Positions 28,373 through 39,250 are shown, counted from the first letter of the stretch. The stretch: DNA of 64,000 nucleotides from Methanohalophilus profundi (GCF_004137855.1 NZ_QBKB01000002.1:1667023-1731022); one strand, 5' to 3'. The notes: generated by a model not told the origin, from the letters alone. Made by a program: numbers and translations.

Positions 28373-28692
28373 TCTTTTTCAACAAGTGGCTGGCAGATAA
28401 TCGCAGAATTGTCAGTAATATAGAGATGAATTGCTTTATCGCCATTTAATCCGTCTTCTATGCGATTACGGAAATTCCAGTAATCGTCAGGGTCAATTTT
28501 TCCTCTTATCAATGCATTTTTGGCATTTAATTCTTTAAGTTTACTATTGATATCTTCAACAGATACCTTTGTCTCTGCCAGCACAACATACTGATTTTTA
28601 AGCAAGGGGGACTTAAATTTTTCATCAGATGTCATTAATGCCCTTTTCGAATCAATTCGGAACAAATATGTCTTATTATCTCCCTTGCTCAT
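28369..28692 (-). CDS. Conserved hypothetical protein, 107 residues
   Basis: Begins MSKGDNKTYLFRIDSKRALM; mixed alpha/beta composition, no cysteines, no motif that I recognise. Its ATG overlaps the stop of the methyltransferase gene by four bases (ATGA), so the two are translationally coupled and probably act together. The last bases overlap the convergent response regulator gene by four bases. Confidence 0.65.
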   Translation of the reverse strand: MSKGDNKTYLFRIDSKRALMTSDEKFKSPLLKNQYVVLAETKVSVEDINSKLKELNAKNALIRGKIDPDDYWNFRNRIEDGLNGDKAIHLYITDNSAIICQPLVEKD

Positions 28693-29443
28693 TTTTCTGC
28701 AAGTTCGGGCAGAAGATCTGCCTTCACAACAGATGGTTCAGGTTCATATGCAAATTTTTTCATTATTTCTGATTCGGGGATTTCTCCTGTCCCGATGCCA
28801 CAAAGTGAATCTTCGGAAGGCAGTGTGATTGCAGACCTATTACATTTTTTGAGATGGTTTAAGTATAATATAAGGCGATTGATTTTACCATTTAGGGACA
28901 GGTATTCCATTTCACAATCAAAGGGAATCCTTTCTGGAGTTAACTGGGGAGGCACTTCAAAGGCGAATCCTTTAGTCCGGGATGAATAAGCATTAATCAT
29001 ATCTTCTATGGATGGTGTAATGCTGGAAATTAAACGCCTCTCCTCTTTTGGGGGCCTTGCAGGATCAGAAAACACGACATCGAGTTCAGGAAGTTTATGT
29101 ATTATTTCGGGGTCAAGGGCGTCACCACAGATAAATTCGACATTGTCTACTCCATATAACTGGCAGTTCTTTTTGGCATGTTCTATCTTTACAGGGTCGA
29201 TTTCTATGGCATAGACTTTTTGCACTCCTTTGCAAAGAAAATGGTCTGTCCGCCGATACCACAACTTATATCCGCCAGAACGTCACATTTAAGTCTCCTG
29301 GCCCTGTACTTTGCTACAATTTCGGGAGTAGCAAAGCGCAACCCATCATGGTCAGAGCTTATCGGTTTGGTGAATTTGTCTTTGTTTTTCATTGCATTCC
29401 AATGGTTTATTGGTGCTTTTAAAGGTGTTGTTTCCTGTATCAC
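28689..29443 (-). CDS. Class I SAM-dependent methyltransferase (one frameshift)
   Basis: The N-terminal frame carries the SAM site LADISCGIGGQTIFFAK, and the second frame carries KVYAIEIDPVKIEHAKKN, the acidic loop FICGDALDP and the catalytic-type motif VVFSDPARPPKEERR. The frames join into FAKGVQKVYAIEIDP if one base is added near 29226. Joined length about 251 residues. The layout resembles RNA methyltransferases of the TrmG10/TGS1-like class with DPAR in motif IV, but the target is not known. GTG at 29443 or ATG at 29392 may be the start; a TATA box on the minus strand near 29462-29470 favours the ATG. Confidence 0.75.
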
Positions 29444-29459
29444 TGTTTTTGGTCCAAAG

Positions 29460-29470
29460 CATTTATATAC
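29460..29470 (+). promoter_or_regulatory. TATA box at the head of the ribosomal protein operon
   Basis: CATTTATATAC reads well as a TATA box on the plus strand and also, as GTATATAAATG, on the minus strand. It may therefore serve both the ribosomal operon (start codon 330 bases on) and the divergent methyltransferase. The gap 29471-29797 has no gene; it holds the hairpin listed next and AT-rich sequence, and appears to be a long mRNA leader. Confidence 0.5.
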
Positions 29471-29505
29471 CTAATATGACATCATACAGCCCAAGCTGAG
29501 AATAT

Positions 29506-29526
29506 AGTATGTAGATGATACATACT
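29506..29526 (+). promoter_or_regulatory. Hairpin in the long leader before rpl3
   Basis: Perfect 8-base stem AGTATGTA (29506-29513) with TACATACT (29519-29526) and a GATGA loop, about 40 bases after the TATA box, so near the 5' end of the expected mRNA. Its role is unknown. Confidence 0.4.
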
Positions 29527-29797
29527 TCGCAGGTAGGCAAAAAGTGTGGAAATGTAGGATTTAACATAGACCATCAGTGGGCCAATTCAATGAAAGCCCC
29601 CATGCATGCGCGTTGTGTATGTGTGGATGGTAGATGTGTAAATCTTTTTGTGATGATGTTGCAGTATTGCTGCTCCTATCCGCATAACGTAGAATATCCA
29701 TGTTGAGCTCAAACCTTGATAGGTAGCCCAACACACTTTTTTGTTAATTCAACCTGCGTAAGCGATTGAACATAAAAAAAATTCAAGGAGAATACAA

Positions 29798-30811
29798 GTG
29801 CCAACAATACACAGACCAAGGCGAGGTTCTCTAGCGTTCAGTCCACGCAAAAGAGCAAAGAGCCACATCCCGAGGTTCAGGTCATGGCCTGAGGCTGAAG
29901 GTGAGCCAAAATTGCAGGGATTTGCAGGTTACAAGGTCGGAATGACCCATGTAATTATGATTGATGATGCCAAAAACAGTTTGACTGAAGGCGCTGAGAT
30001 TGCCGTACCTGTTACTGTTATCGAAACACCGCAGATCGGTGTTGCAGCAATACGCGCCTATAAGGACACTCCTTATGGAGAAAAAACAATTTCAGAGGCA
30101 TGGTCAGCAAATCTGGATGGCGCCATTGGACGCAGGGTAAAGACTCCCAAAGATTACGATACGGAAAAATCACTTGAAAATATGGCTTCCATTGTGGAAG
30201 AAGGGAAAGTTTCCGAGATTCGTGTGATCACATATACAATCCCGTCTTCAGTAAATGGGATTCCAAAGAAGAAAGCGGATATTATGGAAACTGCAATTAG
30301 CGGTTTTGATGTAAAAGCCAAGTTTGAGTATGCAAAGTACATACTTGGAAGCAAGGTTGGAATCTCTGATATCTTCTCGGAAGGCAATATCATCGATGTG
30401 GCCGCTATCACAAGAGGCTACGGTACTGAAGGGCCTGTGAAAAGATGGGGTATCCAGCTGGCAAAGAACAAACACTCTCGCCAGAGCAGTTTGCGTCAGG
30501 TAGGTACTCTTGGGCCATGGAATCCACCACATGTAAGCTGGAGAGTTCCACAAATGGGCCAGGCCGGTTACCATCAGCGTACCGAGTATAATAAGCGTAT
30601 CCTGAAAGTGTCTTCTGATGTTGATGAAGTAAATCCTGCAGGAGGCTTTGTGAACTACGGTCTTGTCGGCGGAGATTATATCCTTGTAAAGGGTACTGTC
30701 CCCGGTCCTTCCAAGAGGCTTATCAGGCTCAGGGAACCAACAAGGCCAAAGACATCCGCTGTGGGAGAGCCCCATCTTATGCATATAAACACACAGTCCA
30801 GGCAGGGGTGA
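29798..30811 (+). CDS. rpl3: Ribosomal protein uL3
   Basis: 337 residues, archaeal/eukaryotic length. First gene of the S10 operon. It binds 23S rRNA near the peptidyl transferase centre. Seen: N-terminal [32 protein letters not shown], and the central basic loop [53 protein letters not shown], split here only for description. The start is GTG at 29798 with AAGGAG upstream. Preceded by a 330-base leader. Confidence 0.97.
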   Translation: MPTIHRPRRGSLAFSPRKRAKSHIPRFRSWPEAEGEPKLQGFAGYKVGMTHVIMIDDAKNSLTEGAEIAVPVTVIETPQIGVAAIRAYKDTPYGEKTISEAWSANLDGAIGRRVKTPKDYDTEKSLENMASIVEEGKVSEIRVITYTIPSSVNGIPKKKADIMETAISGFDVKAKFEYAKYILGSKVGISDIFSEGNIIDVAAITRGYGTEGPVKRWGIQLAKNKHSRQSSLRQVGTLGPWNPPHVSWRVPQMGQAGYHQRTEYNKRILKVSSDVDEVNPAGGFVNYGLVGGDYILVKGTVPGPSKRLIRLREPTRPKTSAVGEPHLMHINTQSRQG

Positions 30812-30816
30812 GATGA

Positions 30817-31578
30817 ATGGTCACAGCAAATATTCTTGATATTTCAGGTAATTCCAAAGGTGAAATAACCTTGCCCGATGTTTTCGAAGAGATTTACAGG
30901 CCGGATCTTATCAAAAGGGCCGTGCTCTCTTCCCAGTCTAAAAGGTACCAGCCCTATGGTCCCAAGATGTATGCCGGAATGGAAACATCTGCAGTCTCCT
31001 GGGGGTCCGGGAGAGGTGTTGCTCAGATCCCAAGGCTTGTCAACGGAAGCAGGGTTGCAAGAGTTCCCCAGGCAGTAGGCGGAAGGCGTACCCATCCACC
31101 AAAACCTGAAGCTGACAGGACAGAGAAGGTTAACAAAAAAGAGAAACGTCTTGCAGTTCGCTCTGCAATAGCAGCTACAATTAATGCAGAACTCGTGAAA
31201 GGACGAGGTCATGTATGTGACGCTACCCTGCCTCTTGTAGCAGAAGATGCCCTGCAGGATGTTGAGAAAACAGTAGAAGTTATTAAATTCCTCGAAGCAG
31301 CAGGTGCTTATGATGATGTCCTGCGTGCCAAAAACAGCCGTTCCGTCAGGGCCGGTAAGGGTAAGATGAGAGGAAGGAAATACAAAAACAAAAAGAGTGT
31401 TCTGATCGTTGCCGGTTCAGAGAGTCCAATATTCCGCTCGGCACGTAATCTGCCAGGTGTGGATGTTACAACAGTAGATTCACTTTATACTGAATTACTT
31501 GCACCCGGTGCAAAGGCAGGACGTCTGACGGTATGGACAGAATCCGCAATATCCAGTCTGGAGGACATGTTCATATGA
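30817..31578 (+). CDS. rpl4: Ribosomal protein uL4
   Basis: 253 residues. It lines the exit tunnel of the large subunit. Family block [20 protein letters not shown] and the extended loop [34 protein letters not shown] are typical of archaeal L4. Starts with ATG five bases after L3, with GGGGTGAGATGA upstream. Ends in a four-base overlap with L23. Confidence 0.97.
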   Translation: MVTANILDISGNSKGEITLPDVFEEIYRPDLIKRAVLSSQSKRYQPYGPKMYAGMETSAVSWGSGRGVAQIPRLVNGSRVARVPQAVGGRRTHPPKPEADRTEKVNKKEKRLAVRSAIAATINAELVKGRGHVCDATLPLVAEDALQDVEKTVEVIKFLEAAGAYDDVLRAKNSRSVRAGKGKMRGRKYKNKKSVLIVAGSESPIFRSARNLPGVDVTTVDSLYTELLAPGAKAGRLTVWTESAISSLEDMFI

Positions 31579-31823
31579 GCGCTATTAAATTCCCGTTCAT
31601 CACCGAAAAAGCTATGACGCATATGGAGGATAACAAACTTCAGTTTGTTGTCGATACCCGTGCCAACAAGAGCCAGATCAAGGAAGATGTGATAAAGATC
31701 TACGGTTTCCCCGTAAAGTCCGTTTGCACAACGACAACGATGAAGGGAGAAAAAAAGGCTCTTGTCACATTTGATGAAGTAGATGCAGCACACGAGATTG
31801 CTACACGTATTGGTTTGATGTGA
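31575..31823 (+). CDS. rpl23: Ribosomal protein uL23
   Basis: 82 residues, usual archaeal length. It sits at the exit of the tunnel and helps dock the signal recognition particle and SecY. Starts [18 protein letters not shown]; the ATG overlaps the L4 stop (ATGA), and this start is chosen over an upstream in-frame ATG at 31533 because only it matches the family. Confidence 0.96.
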   Translation: MSAIKFPFITEKAMTHMEDNKLQFVVDTRANKSQIKEDVIKIYGFPVKSVCTTTTMKGEKKALVTFDEVDAAHEIATRIGLM

Positions 31824-31834
31824 GGTGTTGATTT

Positions 31835-32548
31835 ATGGCAAGACGAATTATATCACAGAATAGGGGTCGTGGAACACCTACATACAGGGCACCTTCACAT
31901 CGTTATAAAGCTGCTCTTAAGCATCCTTCAGTTGAAGAAGGCAGCACAATTTTTGCCGATGTGGTGGAAATTGTCCATGATCCAGCAAGATCCGCCCCTA
32001 TAGCAAGGGTTTCCTTTGAAAGTGGCGAAGAACGTTTAATTCTCGTTCCGGAAAGTATCGGTATAGGGGATCGCATTGAATGCGGTATCTCTGCAGAGAT
32101 CAAACAGGGTAACATCCTCCCGCTGGCTGAGATCCCGGAAGGTGTACCACTCTGCAACATAGAATCCAAACCAAACGATGGTGGAGCTTTTGCTCGTTCA
32201 TCCGGTGCCTATGCTACCCTTGTGGGTCATGAAAGGAATAGGACAGTTGTCCAGCTTCCTTCAGGTGAAATGAAATGGCTGAATCCAAAATGCAGGGCCT
32301 CTATTGGGGTTGTTGCTGGTGGCGGACGTGCCGAGAAACCATTCCTGAAGGCCGGTAAGAAGTATCACAAGTTAAGATCCAGGGCAGCCAAGTATCCGAG
32401 AGTTTCCGGTATTGCAATGAATGTTATTGACCACCCATTCGGTGGAGGTAACAGGCAACATCCAGGCAAACCAACTACCGTAGGCAGGAACGCCCCACCT
32501 GGCAGGAAGGTAGGACAGATTGCAGCCCGGAGGACCGGAAAGCGTTAA
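31835..32548 (+). CDS. rpl2: Ribosomal protein uL2
   Basis: 237 residues. A core 23S rRNA binding protein needed for subunit joining and the peptidyl transferase site. The hallmark [24 protein letters not shown] near the C-terminus contains the conserved His. GAGGTG upstream of the ATG. Within the S10 operon. Confidence 0.97.
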   Translation: MARRIISQNRGRGTPTYRAPSHRYKAALKHPSVEEGSTIFADVVEIVHDPARSAPIARVSFESGEERLILVPESIGIGDRIECGISAEIKQGNILPLAEIPEGVPLCNIESKPNDGGAFARSSGAYATLVGHERNRTVVQLPSGEMKWLNPKCRASIGVVAGGGRAEKPFLKAGKKYHKLRSRAAKYPRVSGIAMNVIDHPFGGGNRQHPGKPTTVGRNAPPGRKVGQIAARRTGKR

Positions 32549-32561
32549 ATGAGGTGTATAT

Positions 32562-32975
32562 ATGGCTAAAAAATCTTCATCAAGGTTACCAAAGAGGAAA
32601 GGAGAATATACCTATCGGGGCAAATCTGTGGATGAGCTCAAGGAATTGAGTATTGAGCAATTCGCCGAACTTCTTCCCGCAAGGGAAAGGAGGACCATTC
32701 GCCGTGGGCTTCCCGATGGGCATAAAAAAGTTCTGGAGAAATTCAGGGCTGGAAAGGATAGTGTGCGAACCCACCACAGGTCAATGATAATTTTCCCTGA
32801 AATGGTAGGTAAGCAAATTGCAGTTTACAACGGTAAAGAATTCGTAAGTGTAGATGTACAGCCTGAGATGGTAGGTCACAGGTTTGGAGAATTCGCACAG
32901 ACAAGAGGCAGAGTTTCCCACGGAAGCGCTGGTGTTGGTGCAACCCGTTCCAGTAAATTCGTACCACTTAAGTAA
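32562..32975 (+). CDS. rps19: Ribosomal protein uS19
   Basis: 137 residues, archaeal length with a long basic N-terminus. Binds 16S rRNA in the head of the small subunit. Family block [39 protein letters not shown] and [28 protein letters not shown]. Confidence 0.96.
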   Translation: MAKKSSSRLPKRKGEYTYRGKSVDELKELSIEQFAELLPARERRTIRRGLPDGHKKVLEKFRAGKDSVRTHHRSMIIFPEMVGKQIAVYNGKEFVSVDVQPEMVGHRFGEFAQTRGRVSHGSAGVGATRSSKFVPLK

Positions 32976-32986
32976 GGTGATTGTTA

Positions 32987-33442
32987 ATGGCAAGAATTGA
33001 TTATTCAACGGAACTTGAGCCAGCAACAAGTGCCAGAGCTATGGGTTCAGAGTTACATATCTCTCCCAAGAAATCACGTGAACTCTGTCGCGAGCTTAAA
33101 GGAATGCGTACTACATCTGCAAAGAATTATCTTGGAGAGGTAATTGATTTCAAAAGGGCTGTACCATTCAGGAGGCACAATGACAGTCTTGGGCACAAGA
33201 AAGGTCCAATGGCAGCAGGTCGTTATCCTGTAAAAGTGGCTGCAGAAGTTCTCAAACTTTTAGAGAATGCTGAAAGCAATGCGGAATACAAGGGTCTTGA
33301 TCCTTCTCACATGTACATAAACCATGTTTCTACAAAGAAAGGCAGGGTTATCCATGGAATGCGTCCCAGGGCTCGTGGAAGGGCTACCCCCAAGAATACG
33401 GAAACTGTAAATATCGAAATTATTCTGAGCGAGGTGCGCTAA
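32987..33442 (+). CDS. rpl22: Ribosomal protein uL22
   Basis: 151 residues. Reaches into the exit tunnel. Starts [20 protein letters not shown] at the ATG at 32987, with AAGGTGATTG upstream; ends [19 protein letters not shown]. One base separates its stop codon region from rps3. Confidence 0.96.
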   Translation: MARIDYSTELEPATSARAMGSELHISPKKSRELCRELKGMRTTSAKNYLGEVIDFKRAVPFRRHNDSLGHKKGPMAAGRYPVKVAAEVLKLLENAESNAEYKGLDPSHMYINHVSTKKGRVIHGMRPRARGRATPKNTETVNIEIILSEVR

Positions 33443-33443
33443 A

Positions 33444-34387
33444 ATGGCAGTAGAGAAGAAATTTGTTGAGGACGGCTATGTGAAAGCCTCACTTGACGAA
33501 TATTTCGCAAACCAGCTGAGTCGGGCCGGTTATGGCGGCATGGAGATCAATCGAACCCCTATGGGGACACAGATTGTTGTTTATTCCGAAAAACCCGGTA
33601 TGGTTATAGGTAAGGCCGGAAAGGTCATCCGCCGGCTCACAAGAGATGTCGGGCGCCTTTATAATCTTGATAACCCTCAGATTGATGCACAGGAAGTAAA
33701 GAGGCCAGAACTGAATGCCCAGATGATGGCAACACGGCTTGCTTCTTCCATTGAACGTGGCTGGTATTTCAGGAAAGCAGGTCACAATGCAATGCGTGCC
33801 ATTATGAATTCCGGTGCTCTTGGGTGTGAAATAATCCTCTCCGGGAAGGTTACAGGTGCAAGGTCAAGGGTCGAGAAAATGGTAAATGGCTATATCAAAC
33901 ATGCAGGAAAACCTGTTGATGATATTGTGGACGAAGGGTTCGCAGTAGCCGTTAAAAAACTCGGTACAATTGGCTGTAAAGTGAGAATTATCCATCCGGG
34001 TGTTGTGTTGCCAGATTCCTACCACCTGAAAGAGGTTGTGGAAGAGGCAGTTGCAGAAGTTGCTCCTGAAGAAGCTGAAAGTGCGGGCGTGAAGAACTTG
34101 TGGAAGCAGAAGCAACCGGTGAAGTTGCAGAAGCTGAGGATGTTGAATCCACAGAAGAAGCAACAGAAGCAAAAGCTGCTGAAGAAGTACCTGAGGCAGA
34201 ACCGGAAGTTAAAGCAGAATCTGAAGAAGTTGAATCAACCGAAGGCTCCGAAGAAAATGTTCCACAACCAGAAGATGAACAACTCCCAGGTGAGCAGCGC
34301 AGGCTTGTTGAAGGTGTATGGCAGCACAAGCATGAAGAACATGATTACTGGCATCCCATGGCACGTGTCCATAGGGGGGATAACTGA
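33444..34387 (+). CDS. rps3: Ribosomal protein uS3 with acidic C-terminal tail (one frameshift)
   Basis: Small-subunit head protein that binds mRNA at the entry channel; the KH domain shows as [17 protein letters not shown]. After residue 210 or so ([18 protein letters not shown]) the uninterrupted frame becomes a long basic tail and runs past the start of L29 to 34433. The frame one base away instead gives an acidic Glu/Ala-rich tail and then the conserved archaeal S3 ending [21 protein letters not shown], with a stop at 34385-34387 overlapping the L29 start. One missing base near 34091 explains this. I therefore annotate a joined protein of about 314 residues. In an essential gene this is most likely a sequencing error. 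Confidence 0.92.
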
Positions 34388-34590
34388 TGGCAATCCTTCG
34401 TGTAAAGGAAATCAGGGATATGTCTCCCAATGAAAAAGTGGATGAACTTGAAAAACTCATGAATGAGCTTATCAAGGAACGTGCCCTTTCCTCTGCAGGT
34501 GGCGCGCCTGAAAATCCCGGTCGTATTAAGGAACTCAGAAGGACGATTGCGAGAATAAAAACCATCCAGAGGGAAATGAAGGAGATATAA
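34387..34590 (+). CDS. rpl29: Ribosomal protein uL29
   Basis: 67 residues. Helical protein near the tunnel exit. Starts [21 protein letters not shown] and ends with [19 protein letters not shown], both typical. Its ATG overlaps the stop of the frame-corrected S3 by one base (TGATGG), which supports the S3 correction. Confidence 0.95.
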   Translation: MAILRVKEIRDMSPNEKVDELEKLMNELIKERALSSAGGAPENPGRIKELRRTIARIKTIQREMKEI

Positions 34591-34591
34591 A

Positions 34592-34900
34592 TTGGATATA
34601 TCACCCCAAAACCTGATCTATCACGAATTGATAGGACTGATGGTTGAGGTGGTTGAGTCTACCAATAAATATCTTGCAGGCATTAATGGGAAAGTAGTTG
34701 ATGAGACACGGAACATGTTGGTAATCGAGGTAGAAGATATGTACGAAAAACAAGTACCAAAAAAAGGTTCCACATTTGTGTTTCATCTTCCAGTTGGTTC
34801 TGGATGTTCCCCGGCCACATCAGTAGAGGTCGGGGGCACCCTCTTGCTCTCACAACCCGAAAACAGGACCAAGAATATCAGGAAATTACGCATGAGGTAA
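34592..34900 (+). CDS. rnp1: Ribonuclease P protein component 1 (Rpp29/Pop4)
   Basis: 102 residues. Protein subunit of archaeal RNase P, which trims the 5' end of tRNA precursors; forms a pair with Rpp21. Sm-like barrel block [20 protein letters not shown] and [11 protein letters not shown] are seen. The start is TTG at 34592, two bases after L29, read from position and family fit. Its place between L29 and S17 is conserved in archaea. Confidence 0.92.
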   Translation: MDISPQNLIYHELIGLMVEVVESTNKYLAGINGKVVDETRNMLVIEVEDMYEKQVPKKGSTFVFHLPVGSGCSPATSVEVGGTLLLSQPENRTKNIRKLRMR

Positions 34901-34905
34901 TAATC

Positions 34906-35235
34906 ATGGCACGAAACATTGGATTGGATGTTCCTGAGCCTTCCGAAGAATGTGACGACGTAAATTGTCCTTTCCATGGCACTCTTCCCGTAAGGGGACA
35001 GGTGTTGTCTGGAAAGGTAGTCAGTGACAGTATGGACAGGACAGTTGTAATCCAGCGAAAATATGATAAATTCATCAATAAGTACCAGAGGTACGAGAAA
35101 CGTCAGTCAAAGATACATGCTCATAATCCTCCTTGCATTGATGCAAAGGAAGGGGACATTGTAACAATAGCAGAATGCCGTCCCCTGAGCAAGACCAAAG
35201 CTTATGTAGTTGTTAAGGCGGAGGCACAGGTATGA
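34906..35235 (+). CDS. rps17: Ribosomal protein uS17
   Basis: 109 residues. 16S rRNA-binding OB-fold protein. N-terminal archaeal extension ending [16 protein letters not shown] (two Cys and a His) precedes the core [41 protein letters not shown]. The ATG at 34906 is preferred. Overlaps the next start by four bases. Confidence 0.96.
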   Translation: MARNIGLDVPEPSEECDDVNCPFHGTLPVRGQVLSGKVVSDSMDRTVVIQRKYDKFINKYQRYEKRQSKIHAHNPPCIDAKEGDIVTIAECRPLSKTKAYVVVKAEAQV

Positions 35236-35630
35236 AAGGAATGCGTTCCAGTGTTCCCAAATGCCTTAATGCCGGTGCACGTATCGACTGTGTCGACAAT
35301 ACCGGTGCAAGGACTGTGGAAATTATTTCTGTCAAGAAATACCGTGGTGTGAAAAACCGTCAGCCAAAAGCAGGTCTAGGCGATATGTGTGTTGTCTCTG
35401 TCAAGAAAGGAACTCCTGAAATGAGAAGACAGATCCTCCACGCAGTAGTTGTCAGGCAGAAAAAAGAATTCCGCAGGCCGGATGGAACCCGGGTTAGCTT
35501 TGAGGATAACGCAGTGGTAATTACAGATCCCACCGGTTTCCCCAAAGGAACAGACATTAAGGGTCCTATTGCCAGGGAAGTCGCAGAACGTTTCCCCAAG
35601 ATAGGGACTACAGCATCAATGATTGTGTGA
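35232..35630 (+). CDS. rpl14: Ribosomal protein uL14
   Basis: 132 residues. Intersubunit bridge protein. The family pattern [20 protein letters not shown], then [19 protein letters not shown] and [20 protein letters not shown] are all present. Start overlaps the S17 stop (ATGA). Confidence 0.97.
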   Translation: MKGMRSSVPKCLNAGARIDCVDNTGARTVEIISVKKYRGVKNRQPKAGLGDMCVVSVKKGTPEMRRQILHAVVVRQKKEFRRPDGTRVSFEDNAVVITDPTGFPKGTDIKGPIAREVAERFPKIGTTASMIV

Positions 35631-35640
35631 GGTAATCAAT

Positions 35641-35994
35641 ATGGTGTCAAAACAGCCAAGAAAACAGAGAAAGGCACGTGGCACTGCCCCTCTCCACGTC
35701 AAACAAAAATACATGAAGGCTCCTCTTTCCAAGGACCTGCGTTCCAAGTATGGACGCAACGCAACTGTAGCGGTAGGCGATACCGTGCAGGTAATGCGTG
35801 GTGACCATGCAGGAACAAAAGGATTGGTAGAAGGTGCTTCTCTAAAAAGTGGAATGATTGTGATGGAGGGTGTCTACGTCACCAAGGCAGATGGGACTGA
35901 AGTGCCCAGGCCACTTTATCCTTCAAATGTAATGATTACATCACTGGATTTGAAAGATAAGCAGAGAGAATCAAGATTACTAAAGAGCAGGTGA
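35641..35994 (+). CDS. rpl24: Ribosomal protein uL24
   Basis: 117 residues. Early 23S assembly protein with a KOW motif in [24 protein letters not shown] at 35641 (GAGGTAATCA upstream) is chosen; the frame is open for six more codons but overlaps L14. Confidence 0.96.
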   Translation: MVSKQPRKQRKARGTAPLHVKQKYMKAPLSKDLRSKYGRNATVAVGDTVQVMRGDHAGTKGLVEGASLKSGMIVMEGVYVTKADGTEVPRPLYPSNVMITSLDLKDKQRESRLLKSR

Positions 35995-35998
35995 TAGT

Positions 35999-36709
35999 GT
36001 GGGCAAACATCAAAAGAGAATATCTGTCCCGAAGAGCTGGCAGATATCCAAGAAATCTAGAAAATGGATAACCTCTACCAGGCCAGGCCCTCACAGCAAA
36101 GACCAGAGCGTACCTCTTGCCGTAGTGCTGCGTGATATGCTGGGCATAGTGGATAACAGGGCAGAGGCAAAAAGAGTCCTTTCCGAAGGGAAAGTTCTGG
36201 TTGACGGTGTAGTAAGGAAAGATGTTCGTTTCCCCGTAGGGATAATGGATATTATTACCATACCTTCCGATAACACTTCATACAGGGTTTTGCTTGATAG
36301 AATGGGAAGGCTTTCCCTCCAGAAAATGGAAGGTGTTGAGGAAAAGAAACTTTGCAGGATTGACGGAAAGACCTGCATAAAAGGTGGCAAGTTACAGCTT
36401 AATCTGGACGACGGGTCCAATGTGCTTGGATCAAACGATTACAACAGGAAGGATTCTGTAGTGATGTCCATTCCTGGTAAAGAGATCCTCAAGCACATCG
36501 AATACAAAGAAGGCAATCTTGCCCTTATTGTAGGCGGTAGCCACACCGGAGAGGTCGGGAAGATCGCTGAGATAAACACCGTTCTCAGTTCCAAGAGGAA
36601 TACGGTCTCCATTTCAGGAGAAACCGATTTTGAAACAATTGAGGATTATGTTTTTGTAATTGGCGAAAACGAACCTGAAATTACAATGGGTGGTGAGCTG
36701 ATTGACTAA
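35999..36709 (+). CDS. rps4e: Ribosomal protein eS4
   Basis: 236 residues, archaeal/eukaryotic family with S4-like RNA binding in the N-terminal part ([27 protein letters not shown]) and a KOW-like segment [18 protein letters not shown]. Start is GTG at 35999 with AGGTGATA upstream. Ends eight bases into L5. Confidence 0.96.
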   Translation: MGKHQKRISVPKSWQISKKSRKWITSTRPGPHSKDQSVPLAVVLRDMLGIVDNRAEAKRVLSEGKVLVDGVVRKDVRFPVGIMDIITIPSDNTSYRVLLDRMGRLSLQKMEGVEEKKLCRIDGKTCIKGGKLQLNLDDGSNVLGSNDYNRKDSVVMSIPGKEILKHIEYKEGNLALIVGGSHTGEVGKIAEINTVLSSKRNTVSISGETDFETIEDYVFVIGENEPEITMGGELID

Positions 36710-37211
36710 TCCCATGAAAAATCCCAGAGTTGACAAAGTAGTTGTCCATATGGGTGTAGGAGAGAGTGGTCAGCATCTTGTGGATGCAGAAGGAATATTG
36801 TCAACTATTACCGGACAGGGAGTTGTCAGATGTTATTCCAGAAGAACCATGCCTTCCTTTGGTATCAAAAAGCATGAACCAATAGGATGTAAAGTAACCC
36901 TCAGGGGAAAGAATGCAGAAGATTTTCTTTCAACGTCGATTGACATTATTGAGAAAAAACTTTCTGCTTCCCAGTTTGATAATGATGGAAACGTGGCTTT
37001 CGGAATCGAGGAGCACACTGATTTCCCTGGAATGAGATACGATCCGAATATCGGTATCTTTGGAATGGACATAAATGTCATAGTTAACCGTCCAGGTTAC
37101 AGGGTCAAGAAAAGGCGTGCTTCAAAACATAAAATCTCCAGTTCACATAAAATAACAAAGGATGATTCAATTTCATTCTTCAAGGAGAAATATGCGGTGG
37201 AGGTCGTATAA
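36702..37211 (+). CDS. rpl5: Ribosomal protein uL5
   Basis: 169 residues. Binds 5S rRNA and the P-site tRNA elbow. Starts with TTG at 36702 ([24 protein letters not shown]) with GGTGAG upstream, an ATG at 36714 being the alternative. Ends [32 protein letters not shown]. Stop shares a base with the start of S14. Confidence 0.95.
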   Translation: MTNPMKNPRVDKVVVHMGVGESGQHLVDAEGILSTITGQGVVRCYSRRTMPSFGIKKHEPIGCKVTLRGKNAEDFLSTSIDIIEKKLSASQFDNDGNVAFGIEEHTDFPGMRYDPNIGIFGMDINVIVNRPGYRVKKRRASKHKISSSHKITKDDSISFFKEKYAVEVV

Positions 37212-37363
37212 TGGTACAAACCAAGAAAAGTTTTGGACGTGGTGCCAGCGAGTGCAGAAGATGTGGTCGTAAGCAGGGATTGATCCGTAAATACGGCATC
37301 TACCTTTGCAGGCAGTGTTTCAGGGAAGTAGCCCATGAAATGGGTTTTGAAAAATATACATGA
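37211..37363 (+). CDS. rps14: Ribosomal protein uS14, zinc-binding type
   Basis: 50 residues; too short to attract most gene finders. Begins [20 protein letters not shown] and has two C-x-x-C pairs (CRRC and CRQC) that bind zinc, then [13 protein letters not shown]. Essential small-subunit head protein. ATG at 37211, TGA at 37361-37363. The conserved order L5-S14-S8 confirms it. Confidence 0.96.
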   Translation: MVQTKKSFGRGASECRRCGRKQGLIRKYGIYLCRQCFREVAHEMGFEKYT

Positions 37364-37374
37364 GGTGATTGATT

Positions 37375-37767
37375 ATGGTATTATTAGATCCTCTTGCAGA
37401 TGCTCTGTCGGTAATTAAGAATGCAGAATCCGTAGGTAAACAGGAATGTACCGTCAAACCTGCATCAAAACTGATTGGCAACGTCCTGAAAGTAATGAAA
37501 GAGTCCGGATATATCGGTGAATTTGAATTTGAAGATGACGGCAAAGCTGGTCTCTATAAGGTTGAACTTGCCGGAAGGATAAACAAATGTGGTGCTATCA
37601 AACCCAGACATTCAGTAGGTGCTGATAACCTCGAAAAATGGGAAAAGCAATTCCTTCCTGCAAGAAACTTCGGTACATTAATCCTCACGACTCCTGCTGG
37701 TGTAATCTCCCAGTACCAGGCACGTGAGCAAAATGTCGGAGGTCAGCTCCTTTCGTTTGTCTACTGA
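37375..37767 (+). CDS. rps8: Ribosomal protein uS8
   Basis: 130 residues. 16S rRNA central-domain protein. Starts [22 protein letters not shown] at the ATG at 37375 (GAGGTGATT upstream) and ends GGQLLSFVY, the usual end of archaeal S8. Confidence 0.96.
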   Translation: MVLLDPLADALSVIKNAESVGKQECTVKPASKLIGNVLKVMKESGYIGEFEFEDDGKAGLYKVELAGRINKCGAIKPRHSVGADNLEKWEKQFLPARNFGTLILTTPAGVISQYQAREQNVGGQLLSFVY

Positions 37768-37785
37768 AGATAAGGGGAAGTTGAT

Positions 37786-38316
37786 ATGGTTAAAGAAACG
37801 AAAAAGGCAATCCCAATCCCTGAAGGTGTGACAGTTTCTTATGAAAATAAGGTGTTCACCGCCTCAGGAGAAAAAGGAACCAATACAAAGCGTCTCTGGT
37901 ATCCCGGGATCACTATTACCGTTGATGAATCTGAAGTAACTGTGGATTGTCAGTCCGTAAGGAAAAGGCAAAAAGCAATGGTCGGAACCTATGCTTCTCA
38001 CATAAGCAATCTTATGGATGGTGTTGTCAATGGTTTTGAGTATAAGATGAAAGTCGTTTACTCTCACTTTCCAATGCAGCTTAAAGTGGAAGGAGATAAA
38101 TTGCTTATCAATAATTTCCTTGGTGAGAAAAGAGCAAGGGTTTCCAAGATAATTGGTGAAACCAAAGTCAAAACCAGCTCTGATGAAGTGACGATTACTG
38201 GCATCAACAGGGAAGATGTAGGACAAACTGCTTCCAATATGGAACAGATTACCCGCATCAAAGCTTTTGATCCCCGTGTATTCCAGGACGGATTATATCT
38301 TATTGAGAAGAGTTGA
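37786..38316 (+). CDS. rpl6: Ribosomal protein uL6
   Basis: 176 residues. Two-domain large-subunit protein near the GTPase centre. The family block [25 protein letters not shown] and [36 protein letters not shown] are seen. Eighteen bases after S8 with AAGGGGAAGTTG upstream. Confidence 0.96.
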   Translation: MVKETKKAIPIPEGVTVSYENKVFTASGEKGTNTKRLWYPGITITVDESEVTVDCQSVRKRQKAMVGTYASHISNLMDGVVNGFEYKMKVVYSHFPMQLKVEGDKLLINNFLGEKRARVSKIIGETKVKTSSDEVTITGINREDVGQTASNMEQITRIKAFDPRVFQDGLYLIEKS

Positions 38317-38330
38317 GATAGGTGGTCTTA

Positions 38331-38756
38331 ATGGAAGAGAATACTGATTTAAAATGTGGGCTTTTCGAAGATGCCGAATGTAAAAGGCTTTTCAAGGCAC
38401 GCAAAATGCAGAAAAGTAAAAAACCCACTTTCAAAAGAGCGGGTTCCCACAAATTCAAGCGTCTTGATTCTAACTGGAGACGTCCCAGAGGTTTACAGGG
38501 CAAACTGCGTAGACATTATGTTGCCAAGGGTTCTATCGCACAGGTAGGTTATGGAAGTCCCAAAACAGTAAAGGGATTACATCCATCCGGCTTTGAAGAG
38601 GTACTTGTGCACAATCCAGCTGATGTGGATGATATCGATGCCTCCATACAGGCAATCCGTATATCTGGTAAAGTCGGCGGCAGGAAAAGAGCTCTTATTG
38701 AATCCAAAGCGGATGAAATGGGTATAAAGATATTCAATCGCAAAGGAGGTCAGTGA
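38331..38756 (+). CDS. rpl32e: Ribosomal protein eL32
   Basis: 141 residues, archaeal/eukaryotic family. Core [21 protein letters not shown] and [22 protein letters not shown]. The N-terminal 30 residues ([16 protein letters not shown]) are an acidic extension. ATG at 38331 follows AGGTGGTCTTA. Confidence 0.96.
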   Translation: MEENTDLKCGLFEDAECKRLFKARKMQKSKKPTFKRAGSHKFKRLDSNWRRPRGLQGKLRRHYVAKGSIAQVGYGSPKTVKGLHPSGFEEVLVHNPADVDDIDASIQAIRISGKVGGRKRALIESKADEMGIKIFNRKGGQ

Positions 38757-38757
38757 G

Positions 38758-39204
38758 ATGACAAACCTCACCAACCAGCGCAGGATTGCATCTAAAGTAT
38801 TAGGATGCGGACTGAACCGTGTCTGGCTTGACCCCGAAGCATTGGAAGATATCGCTGCTGCGATTACAAGGGAAGATATTCGTGAACTTGTTGAAAGTGG
38901 TAATATTAAGTCTGCACCGGTAAAAGGTGTAAGTCGTGGCAGGGCTCGTGCCAGAGATGCCAAGAGGAAATATGGTCACAGAAAGGGCCATGGATCCAGG
39001 AAAGGTAAGAAAGGTGCAAGAAACCCTCGTAAAGAGCAATGGATGAAAAAGATCCGTGCACTTCGTCGCAGGCTCAAAGAACTTCGTGATGATGGTACAC
39101 TCGACAGATCCACCTATTGTAAGGTTTACAGGAAAGCCAAAGGTGGGGAATACAGAAGTGTTGCTCATCTTGAAGCTCACCTTGATATCGGAAAAGATGA
39201 ATGA
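38758..39204 (+). CDS. rpl19e: Ribosomal protein eL19
   Basis: 148 residues. Core [36 protein letters not shown] and the basic [29 protein letters not shown]. Starts one base after L32e (GTGAGATGAC), so translation is coupled. Confidence 0.96.
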   Translation: MTNLTNQRRIASKVLGCGLNRVWLDPEALEDIAAAITREDIRELVESGNIKSAPVKGVSRGRARARDAKRKYGHRKGHGSRKGKKGARNPRKEQWMKKIRALRRRLKELRDDGTLDRSTYCKVYRKAKGGEYRSVAHLEAHLDIGKDE

Positions 39205-39250
39205 GTATTGATTAAAATGAATTTACAAATTATATGTTGGAGGATAAATC

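Noticed and set aside
29645..29700. GTGATGA box in the rpl3 leader as the C box of a second C/D sRNA
   Set aside because: No D or D' box follows at a suitable distance and no terminal stem is found.
33850..34433. The long uninterrupted frame of rps3 as the true protein
   Set aside because: It removes the conserved archaeal S3 C-terminus and overlaps rpl29; the neighbouring frame restores both.
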